DNA from: Luteimicrobium album
GTDB lineage: Bacteria > Actinomycetota > Actinomycetes > Actinomycetales > Cellulomonadaceae
Length of the DNA: 64,000 bases
Reading direction: 5' to 3'
Assembly: GCF_030161555.1 (NCBI RefSeq)
Contig: NZ_BSUK01000001.1
Location: forward strand, 806,001 to 870,000
Part shown: positions 37,964 through 45,931 of the stretch, one piece after another
How the letters are laid out: each line of letters opens with the position of its first letter
Position numbering within the stretch: position 1 is the stretch's first letter
Position numbers and translations under genes: made by a program
The notes under the pieces: model-generated
Told to the model about the DNA's origin: nothing
What the model saw: the letters and a program-made list of their open reading frames with translations, nothing else
Database searches by the model: none

Positions 37964-38858
37964 GCGACGACGACCTCGCGCACGCCTTCGAGGCCGAGCG
38001 GCCGCGCCTGCTCCGCCTCGCGTACACGACGACGGGCTCGTGGTCGGACGCCGAGGACTGCGTCCAGGAGGCGTGGCTCCGGCTACGACGCACCGACACC
38101 GACGCGATCGAAAACCTGGCGGCGTGGCTCACGACGACGGTCGCGCACCTCGCGCTCGACGTGCTGGGTTCCGCGCGGGTCCGGCGCGAGCGGTACGTGG
38201 GCACGTGGCTGCCGGAGCCCGTCGTCGCGCCGCTCGCGCCGTCGTCGGGCGGGACGGCAGCCGGCGCCGACGTGGCGGACCCCGCCGACCGCGTCACCTC
38301 GACGAGTCCGTGAGCATGGCGCTGCTCGTGGTGCTCGAGCGGCTGTCGCCGGCGCAGCGCGTGGCGTTCGTCCTGCACGATGTGTTCGGCCTCGCGTTCG
38401 AGGAGGTCGCGGAGATCGTCGGACGGACGCCCGCGGCGGTGCGGCAGCTCGCGGCACGAGCGCGCCGCGACGTGGGCTCGGGCGTGCCGAGGTTCGAGCC
38501 GACGGCGGCCGACCAACGGGCCGCGCTCGACGCGTTCGTCCGCGCCTGCGCCGAGGGGGACGCGGCCGCGCTCGTGCACGTCCTGGCGCCCGACGTCGTG
38601 CTGCGCGGCGACGGCGGAGGACGCGTCCCCGCGCTACGGGCCCCGGTCGCGGGGGCGGACGCGGTCGCCCAGGTCCTGCTCGGCTGGCGGCTTCCGCACG
38701 CCGTCGAGCCCGCGCTGGTCAACGGCGCCCCTGGGCTCGTGCTCCGCGACGCCCAGGACGTCCTGTCGGTCGTGGCGCTCACCGTGCGCGACGGCGTGAT
38801 CACCGCGATCGACGTCGTCCGGAACCCGGACAAGCTGCGCGGTGTCGTCGCGCCCTGA
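37960..38858 (+). CDS. ECF41 (SigJ-like) RNA polymerase sigma factor with SnoaL-type C-terminal domain; one apparent frameshift
   Basis: About 300 residues from ATG 37960. Region 2 reads ERPRLLRLAYTTTGSWSDAEDCVQEAWLRL. The linker carries the ECF41 hallmark WLPEP. Region 4 (LSPAQRVAFVLHDVFGLAFEEVAEIVGR) follows in a second frame. The SnoaL-like C-terminal extension contains the second hallmark DGGGR. Published work shows this fused domain controls activity in place of an anti-sigma factor. The frame break near 38305 is explained by one missing C (GTCACC for GTCCACC). Expected to drive its own operon from the promoter at 37120. Confidence 0.9.
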
Positions 38859-38869
38859 GCCCGTGCGCG

Positions 38870-39446
38870 TCAGCGGGTGATCAGCGCGACCAGCTCGTCG
38901 GCGACCGCGTCGGACCCGAGCACCCGGCCCGTCAGCACGCGGTACCAGATCACCCCGAACACCACGTCGAGCAGCGTGTCCGCCGACACCCCGACCGGGA
39001 GCTCGCCGCGCCCCGCGGCCCGCTCGAGCACCGTCCGCAGCGCAGCGCGGCGGTTCTCGATGAAGCCGTCCCAGAACCGGTGACTGAACGCCTCGTCGAG
39101 CTGCGCCTCCGCCATGAGCGCCCGCAGGATGGCGACGACCTGGGGGCGCGGCCGAGCGCGACGCTCGCATCGAGGAAGGCGCGCAGGTCGGCGCGGAGGG
39201 AGCCGTCGTCGGGCACGGGGATGTGGAGGTCCGCCTTCTCGACGAGCGCCTCCATCACGACGTCCGCCTTGGTGGGCCACCAGCGGTAGATCGTCTGCTT
39301 GCCGGTGCCGGCGCGGGCGGCGATCTTCTCGACGGTCAGCGGCCCGTAGCCGTGCTCGGCCACGAGCTCGACGGCGGCGGTCAGGATCGCGCGGCGGCTG
39401 TCCTCGCTGCGGCGGCGCCCGGGGCGGGAGGGGTGGCGTCGTCCAT
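38870..39446 (-). CDS. TetR family regulator, two apparent frameshifts
   Basis: About 192 residues. ATG 39446 reads MDDAT and joins SRPGRRRSEDSRRAIL if a C is added in the ACCCCTCCC run. The HTH is LTVEKIAARAGTGKQTIYRWWPTKADVVMEAL. A second missing C in GCGCCCCCAGG (near 39145) leads to QVVAILRALMAEAQLDEAF and the C-terminal TetR_C_11-like part ending VADELVALITR. It is divergent from an SDR gene with a perfect 7-3-7 palindrome between them, so it probably represses that gene and itself. Confidence 0.85.
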
Positions 39447-39466
39447 GCGTCGATGCTAGCGTAAAG

Positions 39467-39483
39467 CGAACCGAGACGGTTCG
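39467..39483. promoter_or_regulatory. TetR operator candidate
   Basis: CGAACCG-AGA-CGGTTCG is a perfect 7-bp inverted repeat with a 3-base centre. A looser outer arm AAAGCGA...TCGCTTT is also seen. It lies between the divergent TetR and SDR genes, 21 bp from the TetR start. Confidence 0.75.
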
Positions 39484-39513
39484 TCTCGCTTTCTCGTCCT
39501 CCAGGAGCACCCC

Positions 39514-40239
39514 ATGTCCGACCGCATCGCACGCACCGCCCTCGTCGTCGGGGGCACCTCCGGGATCGGCCTCGCGACTGCGCATCTGCTCGCCGACCGC
39601 GGCTACGACGTCCACGTCGCCGGCCGGTCCGCCGAACGTGTCAAGGCCGTCACCGACCTCGACCCCCGGATCACCGCCCACCAGGCCGACGGCAGCGACC
39701 GCGCCACCGTCGCCGACCTCGCCGCGCAGCTCGCGCCGCTCGACGTCCTCGTCGTCACGCTCAGCGGGTCGCTCGGCATGGGCACGCTCGCCGAGCTCGA
39801 CCTCGACGTCCTCCGCCAGGCGTTCGACGCCAAGTTCTGGGCGCACCTCGCCACGCTCCAGGCGGCGCTCCCCCACCTCGCGCCCGACGCGTCCGTCACC
39901 CTGCTCGGGGCGATCTCCGCGCACGCCGCCATGCCCGGGACCGCAGGGCTCAGCGCGCTCAACGCCGCGGTCGAAGGGCTCGTCCGGCCCCTCGCCGTCG
40001 AGCTCGCACCGATCCGCGTCAACGCCGTCTCGCCCGGCGTCGTCGACACGGGCTGGTGGTCCGGCCTGCCCGACGACGCCCGCGCCGCGTTCTTCGACGC
40101 CACCGCCGCCGCGGTCCCCGTGCGGCACGTCGCGACCGCCGACGAGGTCGCGGAGGTCGTCACGCTCGTCGCGACGAACCGCAACCTCAGCGGCACGGTC
40201 GTGGAGGCGGACGGCGGCGCGCGGCTCGTGGCGCTCTGA
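39514..40239 (+). CDS. Short-chain dehydrogenase/reductase
   Basis: 241 residues, intact, ATG 39514. The cofactor motif TALVVGGTSGIGLATAHLLA (TGxxxGIG) and Asp/Arg pattern VHVAGRSAERV suggest NADP. VVTLSGSLGMGTLAELDLD occupies the NAG region. The C-terminus INAVSPGVVDTGWW-like RVNAVSPGVVDTGWWSGLPD is normal. The active-site region reads TLLGAISAHAAMPGTAGLSALNAAVEG, where Ser is present but the usual Tyr-x3-Lys is replaced by GLSALNA, so classical SDR chemistry is doubtful. It is probably regulated by the divergent TetR. Confidence 0.85.
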   Translation: MSDRIARTALVVGGTSGIGLATAHLLADRGYDVHVAGRSAERVKAVTDLDPRITAHQADGSDRATVADLAAQLAPLDVLVVTLSGSLGMGTLAELDLDVLRQAFDAKFWAHLATLQAALPHLAPDASVTLLGAISAHAAMPGTAGLSALNAAVEGLVRPLAVELAPIRVNAVSPGVVDTGWWSGLPDDARAAFFDATAAAVPVRHVATADEVAEVVTLVATNRNLSGTVVEADGGARLVAL

Positions 40240-40250
40240 CCCTCACCACC

Positions 40251-40362
40251 CGGGCTTGTCAGAACCTGAACCCGCTATACCGTCACCAGCTTCTGACAAC
40301 TCATGTGGGACCCGGGCTTGTCAGAACCTGAACCCGCTATACCGTCACGAGGTTCTGACAAG
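40251..40362. repeat. TGTCAGAAC palindromic elements, copies 2 and 3 in tandem
   Basis: A 36-bp exact direct repeat beginning CGGGCTTGTCAGAACCTGAA occurs at 40251-40286 and 40313-40348, 62 bp apart. Each copy is closed by an inverted partner: TTGTCAGAA (40256-40264) with TTCTGACAA (40291-40299), and CTTGTCAGAACCT (40317-40329) with AGGTTCTGACAAG (40350-40362). They fill the gap between the SDR and lipoprotein genes. The core matches the elements at 33767 and 41608. Confidence 0.9.
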
Positions 40363-40404
40363 TCCCGCCGACGACGGCGGCGCTCGCCTCCCTAGGGTGG
40401 GCGG

Positions 40405-41601
40405 GTGCGCCGCTCCCCGACCGTCCTCGCAGGTGGAACCGTCGTCGCCGTCGCTGCCCTGGTGCTCGCGGGTTGCGCGGCCGAGCCGGCGACGACGCAC
40501 GGTGGGACCGTGAGCGGCCCGTCCGCAGCGCAGGCCGCCCCGACCGACCTGGCGGACCGGCTCGCCGCGCGGGCGCGCACCCTGTCCGGCGTCACCGACG
40601 CGACGGTGGAACGGCCGTCGGGGCGGCCGCGCGTCGTCGTCGTCAACGACGCGACCCGCGGGGCGCAGGGGACGGCGGAGCTGGTCGGCACGCTCGTCGC
40701 CGAAGCGGCCGACCCGTCCGGCACGTCGGCGACCACCGATCCCGAGGTGCCCGAGATCTGGGTGGCCCCGACGACCCCGGCGGGTGCCGACGTGCGCGTT
40801 CTGGCGTGGACCCCCACAGGCGACGCGACGACGGGCCCGGCGGGCGTGCCGCTCGCGTCGGAGGCGATGCGCGCCGCGTACCGGCTCGCGCTGACGCCGG
40901 GCGTCGTCGGGGTCCGCGCCGACGGCACCGGGCCCGTCGAGGTGGCGGTCGCGCGAGCGTCCGACCTCGTGCCCGTCGCGGACGTCGCGCGGGCCAACGG
41001 CATGCCTGTCGAGCGGGTCACGGTGCGCGGCGGCGGGAAGTCGCTCCCGGTCGCCGACGCCCCCGGGCACGCCACCGTGGACGCGGGCGCCCGCTGGGCC
41101 GACGACCCAGACGCCTCGGCGTGCCGCCCAGCGGACCTCGACCTCACGCTCGTCGGGCAGGACGCCGGGCTCGGGCACCGGGCGCTCGTCGTCGGGGCGA
41201 CCAATGCGTCGGACGCGCCCTGCGCGCTCGACGGCTACCCGGAGATCGGGTTCGCCACCCTGACCCACGCGAAGCTCGATGTACAGGTGAGCCACGGGAA
41301 CTCGTACATGGCCCAGGACCCGGGAGCGCACCGTGTCGTCGTGCCCCCGCGCGGGCGGGCGTTGGCGGTGGTGTCGTGGGACGCGTCGTCGACCGCGCCC
41401 GACTCGACCGGGCACGTCCCCGCGACCACCGCCGAGGTCCGGCTCGCCGTCGGACCCGGTGCGCCGACGACGACCCGGCCCGTCACCTCGATCGCCCCGG
41501 AACCCGGGGCCGTCAGCGACCCGCCGACCGACCTCGACCTGCTCGCCGGCGGCCACGGCACCGTGACGGCCTGGGCGCCCGGCACGTCGCACTTCGGCTG
41601 A
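40405..41601 (+). CDS. Lipoprotein with DUF4232-like domain
   Basis: 398 residues from GTG 40405, intact. The signal peptide ends in the lipobox LAGC (Cys 24). Two parts follow. The first is about 200 residues without a recognised family (GVTDATVERPSGRPRVVVVN, PEIWVAPTTPAGADVRVLAW). The second is a DUF4232-like domain with the two cysteines CRPADLDLTLVGQDAGLGH and NASDAPCALDGYPEIGF. TAGGGT a few bases upstream may be the -10 of a nearly leaderless transcript. It is exported and membrane-attached, of unknown function. Confidence 0.72.
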   Translation: MRRSPTVLAGGTVVAVAALVLAGCAAEPATTHGGTVSGPSAAQAAPTDLADRLAARARTLSGVTDATVERPSGRPRVVVVNDATRGAQGTAELVGTLVAEAADPSGTSATTDPEVPEIWVAPTTPAGADVRVLAWTPTGDATTGPAGVPLASEAMRAAYRLALTPGVVGVRADGTGPVEVAVARASDLVPVADVARANGMPVERVTVRGGGKSLPVADAPGHATVDAGARWADDPDASACRPADLDLTLVGQDAGLGHRALVVGATNASDAPCALDGYPEIGFATLTHAKLDVQVSHGNSYMAQDPGAHRVVVPPRGRALAVVSWDASSTAPDSTGHVPATTAEVRLAVGPGAPTTTRPVTSIAPEPGAVSDPPTDLDLLAGGHGTVTAWAPGTSHFG

Positions 41602-41607
41602 CCCGAC

Positions 41608-41651
41608 CTGTCAGAACGTGGTGCCCCTCTGTGTGCACGACGTTCTGACAG
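41608..41651. repeat. TGTCAGAAC palindromic element, copy 4
   Basis: CTGTCAGAACGT (41608-41619) pairs perfectly with ACGTTCTGACAG (41640-41651) across a 20-base loop. It lies between the converging lipoprotein and DAHP synthase genes and shares the TGTCAGAAC/GTTCTGACA core of the family. Confidence 0.88.
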
Positions 41652-41669
41652 CTCGACGGGCGGGCGAGC

Positions 41670-42826
41670 TCAGAGCGCCCGACGCGCGCGGACCGAGCCC
41701 GCGAGCTCGCGGAGCAGGTCCGCCGTCGTCGGCCAGTCGATGCACTTGTCCGTGACGGACTTGCCGTACACGAGGCCGCTCGGCGCCGGAGCCTGGGCGC
41801 CCGCCTCGATGAAGCTCTCCATCATGAGACCCGTGATCCCGCGCTCCCCCGTCGCCAGACGCGCGGCCAGCTCACGCACGACCTCCGCCTGCCGGACGTG
41901 GTCCTTGCCCGAGTTCCCGTGCGACGCGTCGACGACGACCCCCTGCTCCACGGCGCCCCCAGGTGCGAGGCGCGCGCGACGTCGAGGGCGGACGCGACGT
42001 CGTCGGCGGCGTAGTTGGGGCCACCCCGCCCGCCACGGAGGATGACGTGGCAGTCGGGGTTCCCGGTGGTCTCGACGGCGGCGGCACGCCCGTCCGCGGC
42101 GAGCCCGAAGAACGTGTGCTCGCTCGACGCGGCGATGCACGCGTCGACGGCCGTCTGCACGTCGCCGTCGGTCGCGTTCTTCATGCCGACCGGCATCGAC
42201 AGGCCCGACGCGAGCTGGCGGTGCACCTGGCTCTCGACGTTGCGCGCGCCGATCGCGCCCCACGACACGGCGTCGGCGATGTACTGGGGGCTGGTCGGCT
42301 CGAGGAACTCCGTGGCCGCCGGCACGCCCGCGTCGAGGACGCCGAGCAGGACCTTCCGCGCCAGCTCGAGCCCGTGGCGCACGTCGTGCGAGCCGTCGAG
42401 GTGCGGGTCGTTGATGAGACCCTTCCACCCGACCGTCGTGCGCGGCTTCTCGAAGTACACGCGCATGACGACGAGGAGGTCGTCCGCGAGCTCGTGCGCG
42501 ACGGCGGCCAGTCGCCCCGCGTAGTCGAGCGCGGCGACGGGGTCGTGGATCGAGCAGGGGCCGACGATCACGAGGAGGCGGTCGTCGTCGCCGGAGAGGA
42601 CGTCACGGATCTCGCGGCGCGACTGCGTCACGAGGTCCGAGCGCGCCGTGCCGAGGGGCAGCTCGTCGAGCATGTCCCGGGGCGGGACGAGGGCGTCGAT
42701 CTCCCGGATGCGCAGGTCGCTGGTGCTGGCCTGCAGCTCGGGACGGGTGGGGTCCGCGCTCATGTCGTCGACGGTACTGCCGTCGGGCGTGGTACTGGCG
42801 CTCGTGCTCGCGGCAGTGATGGACAT
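41670..42826 (-). CDS. 3-deoxy-7-phosphoheptulonate (DAHP) synthase, class I; one apparent frameshift
   Basis: About 385 residues from ATG 42826. It carries the AroF/G/H-type class I signatures: LLVIVGPCSIHDPVAALDYA, VYFEKPRTTVGWKGLINDP, ATEFLEPTSPQYIADAVSWG, HVILRGGRGGPNY and, in a second frame, GVVVDASHGNSGK. The break is at the GGGGG run near 41956, where adding one G gives HLGGAVEQGV. The enzyme commits PEP and erythrose-4-phosphate to the shikimate pathway. An aromatic leader peptide and attenuator lie upstream. The symbol is left blank because aroF, aroG and aroH cannot be told apart. Confidence 0.93.
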
Positions 42827-42920
42827 CGGTGGCTCCTTCGGGTGCGGCAGGGCTGGTCGGTCGTGTGCCGTCCAGCCGGGATCCGCTCACCGGCTCGCCC
42901 GAGCCGGCCCGTCTGAACGA

Positions 42921-43009
42921 CGAAGGGCCCGGACGCGTCGCGTCCAAGGCCCTGTGCTGGCTCCGGGGGTGTTGGTCAGGCGCAGGCCCGCCAGGCTCCA
43001 CCCGGAGCC
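42921..43009 (-). promoter_or_regulatory. Transcription attenuator (terminator and antiterminator) upstream of DAHP synthase
   Basis: Read on the minus strand, the leader region has a terminator hairpin: GGCCC (42948-42952) and CGCGTCC (42939-42945) pair with GGACGCG and GGGCC (42925-42937), followed by TTCGTCGTT. An alternative pairing joins CCCGGAGCC (43001-43009) to GGCTCCGGG (42959-42967), partly inside the leader peptide coding region. This is the layout of ribosome-mediated attenuation. Stalling at Trp/Tyr/Phe codons would favour read-through. Confidence 0.8.
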
Positions 43010-43041
43010 GGCGTAAAGCGCCAATACCAACGGTTGATCAC
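42976..43041 (-). CDS. Aromatic leader peptide of DAHP synthase attenuator
   Basis: A 21-residue frame from GTG 43041 to TGA 42976 begins MINRWYWRF, continues TPAPGG and ends AWRACA. It holds three Trp, one Tyr and one Phe codon. Tyr and Phe are encoded by TAT and TTT, codons that are rare in this GC-rich genome. The frame precedes a strong terminator hairpin and the DAHP synthase start. TACGGT 12 bases upstream may be the promoter -10, making it almost leaderless. A regulatory role by ribosome stalling is inferred from this arrangement. Confidence 0.82.
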   Translation of the reverse strand: MINRWYWRFTPAPGGAWRACA

Positions 43042-43113
43042 GTCCAGCACCGTAGCACGACGCTCACGACGGCGGCCGGTGCGTCCACGGTGTGGGCACG
43101 GCGCCCAGGCGGG

Positions 43114-43857
43114 TCAACGGGCGAAGAGCTCGACGAACCTGGCCACGATCCGGCCCGGCACGGTGACGTCCTGCCCCTCGACCGACGCGACGACTGCGTC
43201 CACCTCAGCCGGCGGGTAGTAGCCGTCGTACTGGTACGCACGGATCCGCTCGACGATGCCGGGCACGTCCAGCTCGGGGTGGAACTGCGTCGCGTACACG
43301 TTCCGGCCGAGGCGGAACAGCTGCACCGGGCAGGCCGGCGAGCTCGCCAGGAGCACCGCGCCCGCCGGCAGCTCGGTGCAGGCTTCCTTGTGGCCGACGA
43401 ACGCGTCGAACGTCGGCGGGAGTCTCTCGAGCAACTGGTCGGCACGCCCCGCGTCGGTAAGCGTCACGGGGACCGCGCCGATCGGCTCCGCGTACGTGCC
43501 GTCGACGACCCCGCCGAACCGCGTCCCCAGCAGCCCCACCCCGTAGCACGCGCCGAGCAGCGGAAGGTCACGGGCCACGACGTCATCGAGGACCCTGCCC
43601 AGCTCGGCCTCGACCCGGAGCTGGACGGCGGACTTCTGCTCCGGCGGGTCGCTCGCGTTGAACGGTCCGCCGCCGATGATCACGCCCGAGTGGTCGGCCG
43701 GGTCGAAGCCGGGGAGCGCGTCCTCGAGCGGGGTCTCCTCCAGGCGGACCCGCACAAGCTCGCCCGGTTCGAGCCCGCCGTAGCGCCGGAACGCCTCGTA
43801 CTCCGCGTCGGCGACGGCGTCGTCGGCGCGCGTCGCCAGCAGGACGAACGGCCTCAC
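43114..43857 (-). CDS. Class I glutamine amidotransferase-like protein
   Basis: 247 residues from GTG 43857, intact. The nucleophile elbow LLGACYGVGLLG and the distal dyad YATQFHPELDVPG give the Cys-His-Glu triad. VIIGGGPFNASDPP precedes it. It resembles free-standing GATases of the GuaA/YfeJ type that have no fused synthetase. The acceptor is unknown. The gap to the attenuator promoter is about 60 bp on the same strand, but it lies upstream of that promoter and is likely a separate transcript. Confidence 0.88.
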   Translation of the reverse strand: MRPFVLLATRADDAVADAEYEAFRRYGGLEPGELVRVRLEETPLEDALPGFDPADHSGVIIGGGPFNASDPPEQKSAVQLRVEAELGRVLDDVVARDLPLLGACYGVGLLGTRFGGVVDGTYAEPIGAVPVTLTDAGRADQLLERLPPTFDAFVGHKEACTELPAGAVLLASSPACPVQLFRLGRNVYATQFHPELDVPGIVERIRAYQYDGYYPPAEVDAVVASVEGQDVTVPGRIVARFVELFAR

Positions 43858-43860
43858 CCG

Positions 43861-44123
43861 GCGAGCGTAGGCGGGTCGGCCGGCGCTCGCAGGAGGAGCA
43901 CAGTGCCGGGCAGAACCCGGCTTCGCCGGGCATCTCGTCGTTGGTGGACCTCGACTCTCCACGAACGTCCGCCCGCACCTACAGCGACACCGTCGGCGAC
44001 GATCCGCCCGACGGCGGGGCCAACGAGCCCGACGGCGATCAGCCGGTCGGGCAGTAGCGGTCGCCCGCAGGGCTCGTCGAGGCGGTAGCCGAACGCGTCG
44101 ATCGTGTGGTCGGGGCGACACGC
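43861..44123 (-). other. Intergenic stretch with possible degraded short reading frame
   Basis: No gene is confidently present. On the minus strand a protein-like stretch (AFGYRLDEPCGRPLLPDRLI and following AVGLVGPAVGRIV) follows a GTG overlapping the stop of the 585-residue gene. It lacks an intact start-to-stop frame. It may be a small frameshifted gene or a remnant. Confidence 0.3.
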
Positions 44124-45881
44124 TCACCAGTCGTCGACGCCCTCGCCCTCCCCTGTCAGCATGTCCCGCTCGTCCATCAGTGCACGACGACGCTCCGAGA
44201 CAAGCAGATCTGCGGACCCGAGCCCGTAGCCACCTCGCCACGAGGGCGCCGCGTAGGGATTGACGCCGAGCGCCTTCAACAGGGGTTGGGCCCGTTGGGA
44301 CACCGACCCGCCCGTCCCGAACGCCTCGATGAGCTCGCCCGCCTCGAGCCCGTGATACGGCCCGACGGTGTCGTTCGCCCGGCACACAGCCCACGCGACG
44401 GCCGCGGCTCCGCGCTCGACGGAGGCCCGACGTCGGAAGATCGCAGGGTCCGCGGCGGCGACCCGCGCGAGGAACCGCCGCATCGCCGTCTGGTGCTCGA
44501 CGTCGAGGAGCCGGTCCGCGACGTCGTCGCACAGAGCGAGCATCTCGCCGACGCGTTCGTGCACGTCGTCGGGGATCCCGTCCCACGCGAACGGCTCGTC
44601 GGGGAGCGGCTCGTCGTCGAGGGTGTCCAGCGCCTCGCGCCCGCCGACGAGCGCGGCGAGCTCGTCGAGCAGGACGCCCTCGGGGTCGGCGAGATCGCGC
44701 AGCGCGGCGAGAACCTCGCTCCGGTACTCGGAGCCGACGAGCTCCCGGTACACAGGTTCGAACTCGTCGACCGACTCGAGCGCCTCGACCGTGCTCTGCG
44801 CGGCGACGCCCCGGCGTGCGTGCGCGAACGGGATGATCGCCCGCAGCAGGTCGGGGACGACGGCGAGGACGTCGTCGGGCACCATGACCCTGGACGGGAC
44901 GAGCTGGGCGAGCAGGATCTCGACGTTCACGGCGCTCCACCGCAGCGGGTCTCCACCGGTGTAACTGCTGACGAGCTCGAACAGCAGCCGCGGCATGCCG
45001 CGCGCGGTGGCGTCGCTCCCCAGCTCCTGGCCGAACGACGACGCGAAGAACTCCCCCTCGAGCGACTCGAGCTCCGCGGGCGTCCACTCGCGCAGCTCGG
45101 GTGCGCGACCGCCGTCGGGCAGGAGGGTGAGGACCCACTCGACGAACGGGCGGCTCAGCGGCCAGGTCTCCGACTCGACCTGCGGGTACGTGCTGAGGCT
45201 GAGGCGATTCGCGTCGTCGACGACGGCGCGCGCCTCGGCCGCGTCGGTGGGCGCCAGGGTCTGGCTCGGGGCGAGGTTGGTGCGCATCGCGTCGAGAACG
45301 TCGTCGAGCGGGGCGTCGAGAGCGAACGCGTCCTTCACGAGCCCGCCCATGTTGTGGTCGACGTACACGACGGTCGTGAGCGGCTCGCCCGTGGGCAGGA
45401 CGAGCGGGATGACGTAGTCGTCCCCGTCGCGGGTGTCCTCCACGAGCTTCCACACGTCGCCGACGACGCGCGCCTGGGCGAGCGTCGGCAGCCAGGCCGG
45501 CATGGGGTGGCGTCGGGTCCGGAGCTCGGTGTCGACGGCGGCGACCAGGTCGGCGGCGTCGTCGGGCAGGAGGACACGCATCACGGTGAGCGCCGCGGTG
45601 GTCTCCGCGTCGGTCAGGTCGATGAACGACGTGACGAACGACGCGCGGGCCGCGGCCACGTCGTCGGGCGACCGGTCCGGGGCGACGACGCGCGGATCAT
45701 GGAGCGCGAGCATCCCGCTGACCAGCATGAGCAGCTCACCCGGGGCGTCGGCGCGCAGGCCGCGACGGATGGACTCGAACAGCGCCTGCTCCTCCGTGCC
45801 CGAGATCTGCCGGTTCAAGTGCGCGGGCTCCCGACGGCGCTGCGGGCGCGGGTGCGGACGGTTGCGGCGGGACTTCGGCAC
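44124..45881 (-). CDS. Hypothetical protein, DUF6398-like C-terminal part
   Basis: 585 residues from GTG 45881, intact. The basic N-terminus KSRRNRPHPRPQRRREPAHL is followed by a helical acidic protein without signal peptide. In the C-terminal third, EMLALCDDVADRLLDVEHQT to AAVAWAVCRANDTVGP resembles the DUF6398 domain (helical, with a conserved WAV..R.N core). This family match is from memory and moderate. No catalytic motif is seen. Its position next to the defence-like island does not prove a link. It may be a host housekeeping gene. Confidence 0.6.
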   Translation of the reverse strand: MPKSRRNRPHPRPQRRREPAHLNRQISGTEEQALFESIRRGLRADAPGELLMLVSGMLALHDPRVVAPDRSPDDVAAARASFVTSFIDLTDAETTAALTVMRVLLPDDAADLVAAVDTELRTRRHPMPAWLPTLAQARVVGDVWKLVEDTRDGDDYVIPLVLPTGEPLTTVVYVDHNMGGLVKDAFALDAPLDDVLDAMRTNLAPSQTLAPTDAAEARAVVDDANRLSLSTYPQVESETWPLSRPFVEWVLTLLPDGGRAPELREWTPAELESLEGEFFASSFGQELGSDATARGMPRLLFELVSSYTGGDPLRWSAVNVEILLAQLVPSRVMVPDDVLAVVPDLLRAIIPFAHARRGVAAQSTVEALESVDEFEPVYRELVGSEYRSEVLAALRDLADPEGVLLDELAALVGGREALDTLDDEPLPDEPFAWDGIPDDVHERVGEMLALCDDVADRLLDVEHQTAMRRFLARVAAADPAIFRRRASVERGAAAVAWAVCRANDTVGPYHGLEAGELIEAFGTGGSVSQRAQPLLKALGVNPYAAPSWRGGYGLGSADLLVSERRRALMDERDMLTGEGEGVDDW

Positions 45882-45931
45882 GGGTCGAGCCTACGAGCGG
45901 GGCATCAGGCGGGGAACCTCGCCCCGCGACG

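Noticed and set aside
40251..40362. CRISPR-like direct repeat
   Set aside because: There are only two copies, each part of its own hairpin. No spacer series and no cas genes are present.
42905..42960. The terminator-like hairpin as an ordinary terminator of an upstream gene
   Set aside because: It lies between a leader peptide and DAHP synthase on the same strand, with an alternative pairing, so an attenuator explains it better.
43861..44123. Possible short gene downstream of the 585-residue gene (AFGYRLDEPCG...)
   Set aside because: It has no intact frame with start and stop. A single base change could create one, but there is no family support.
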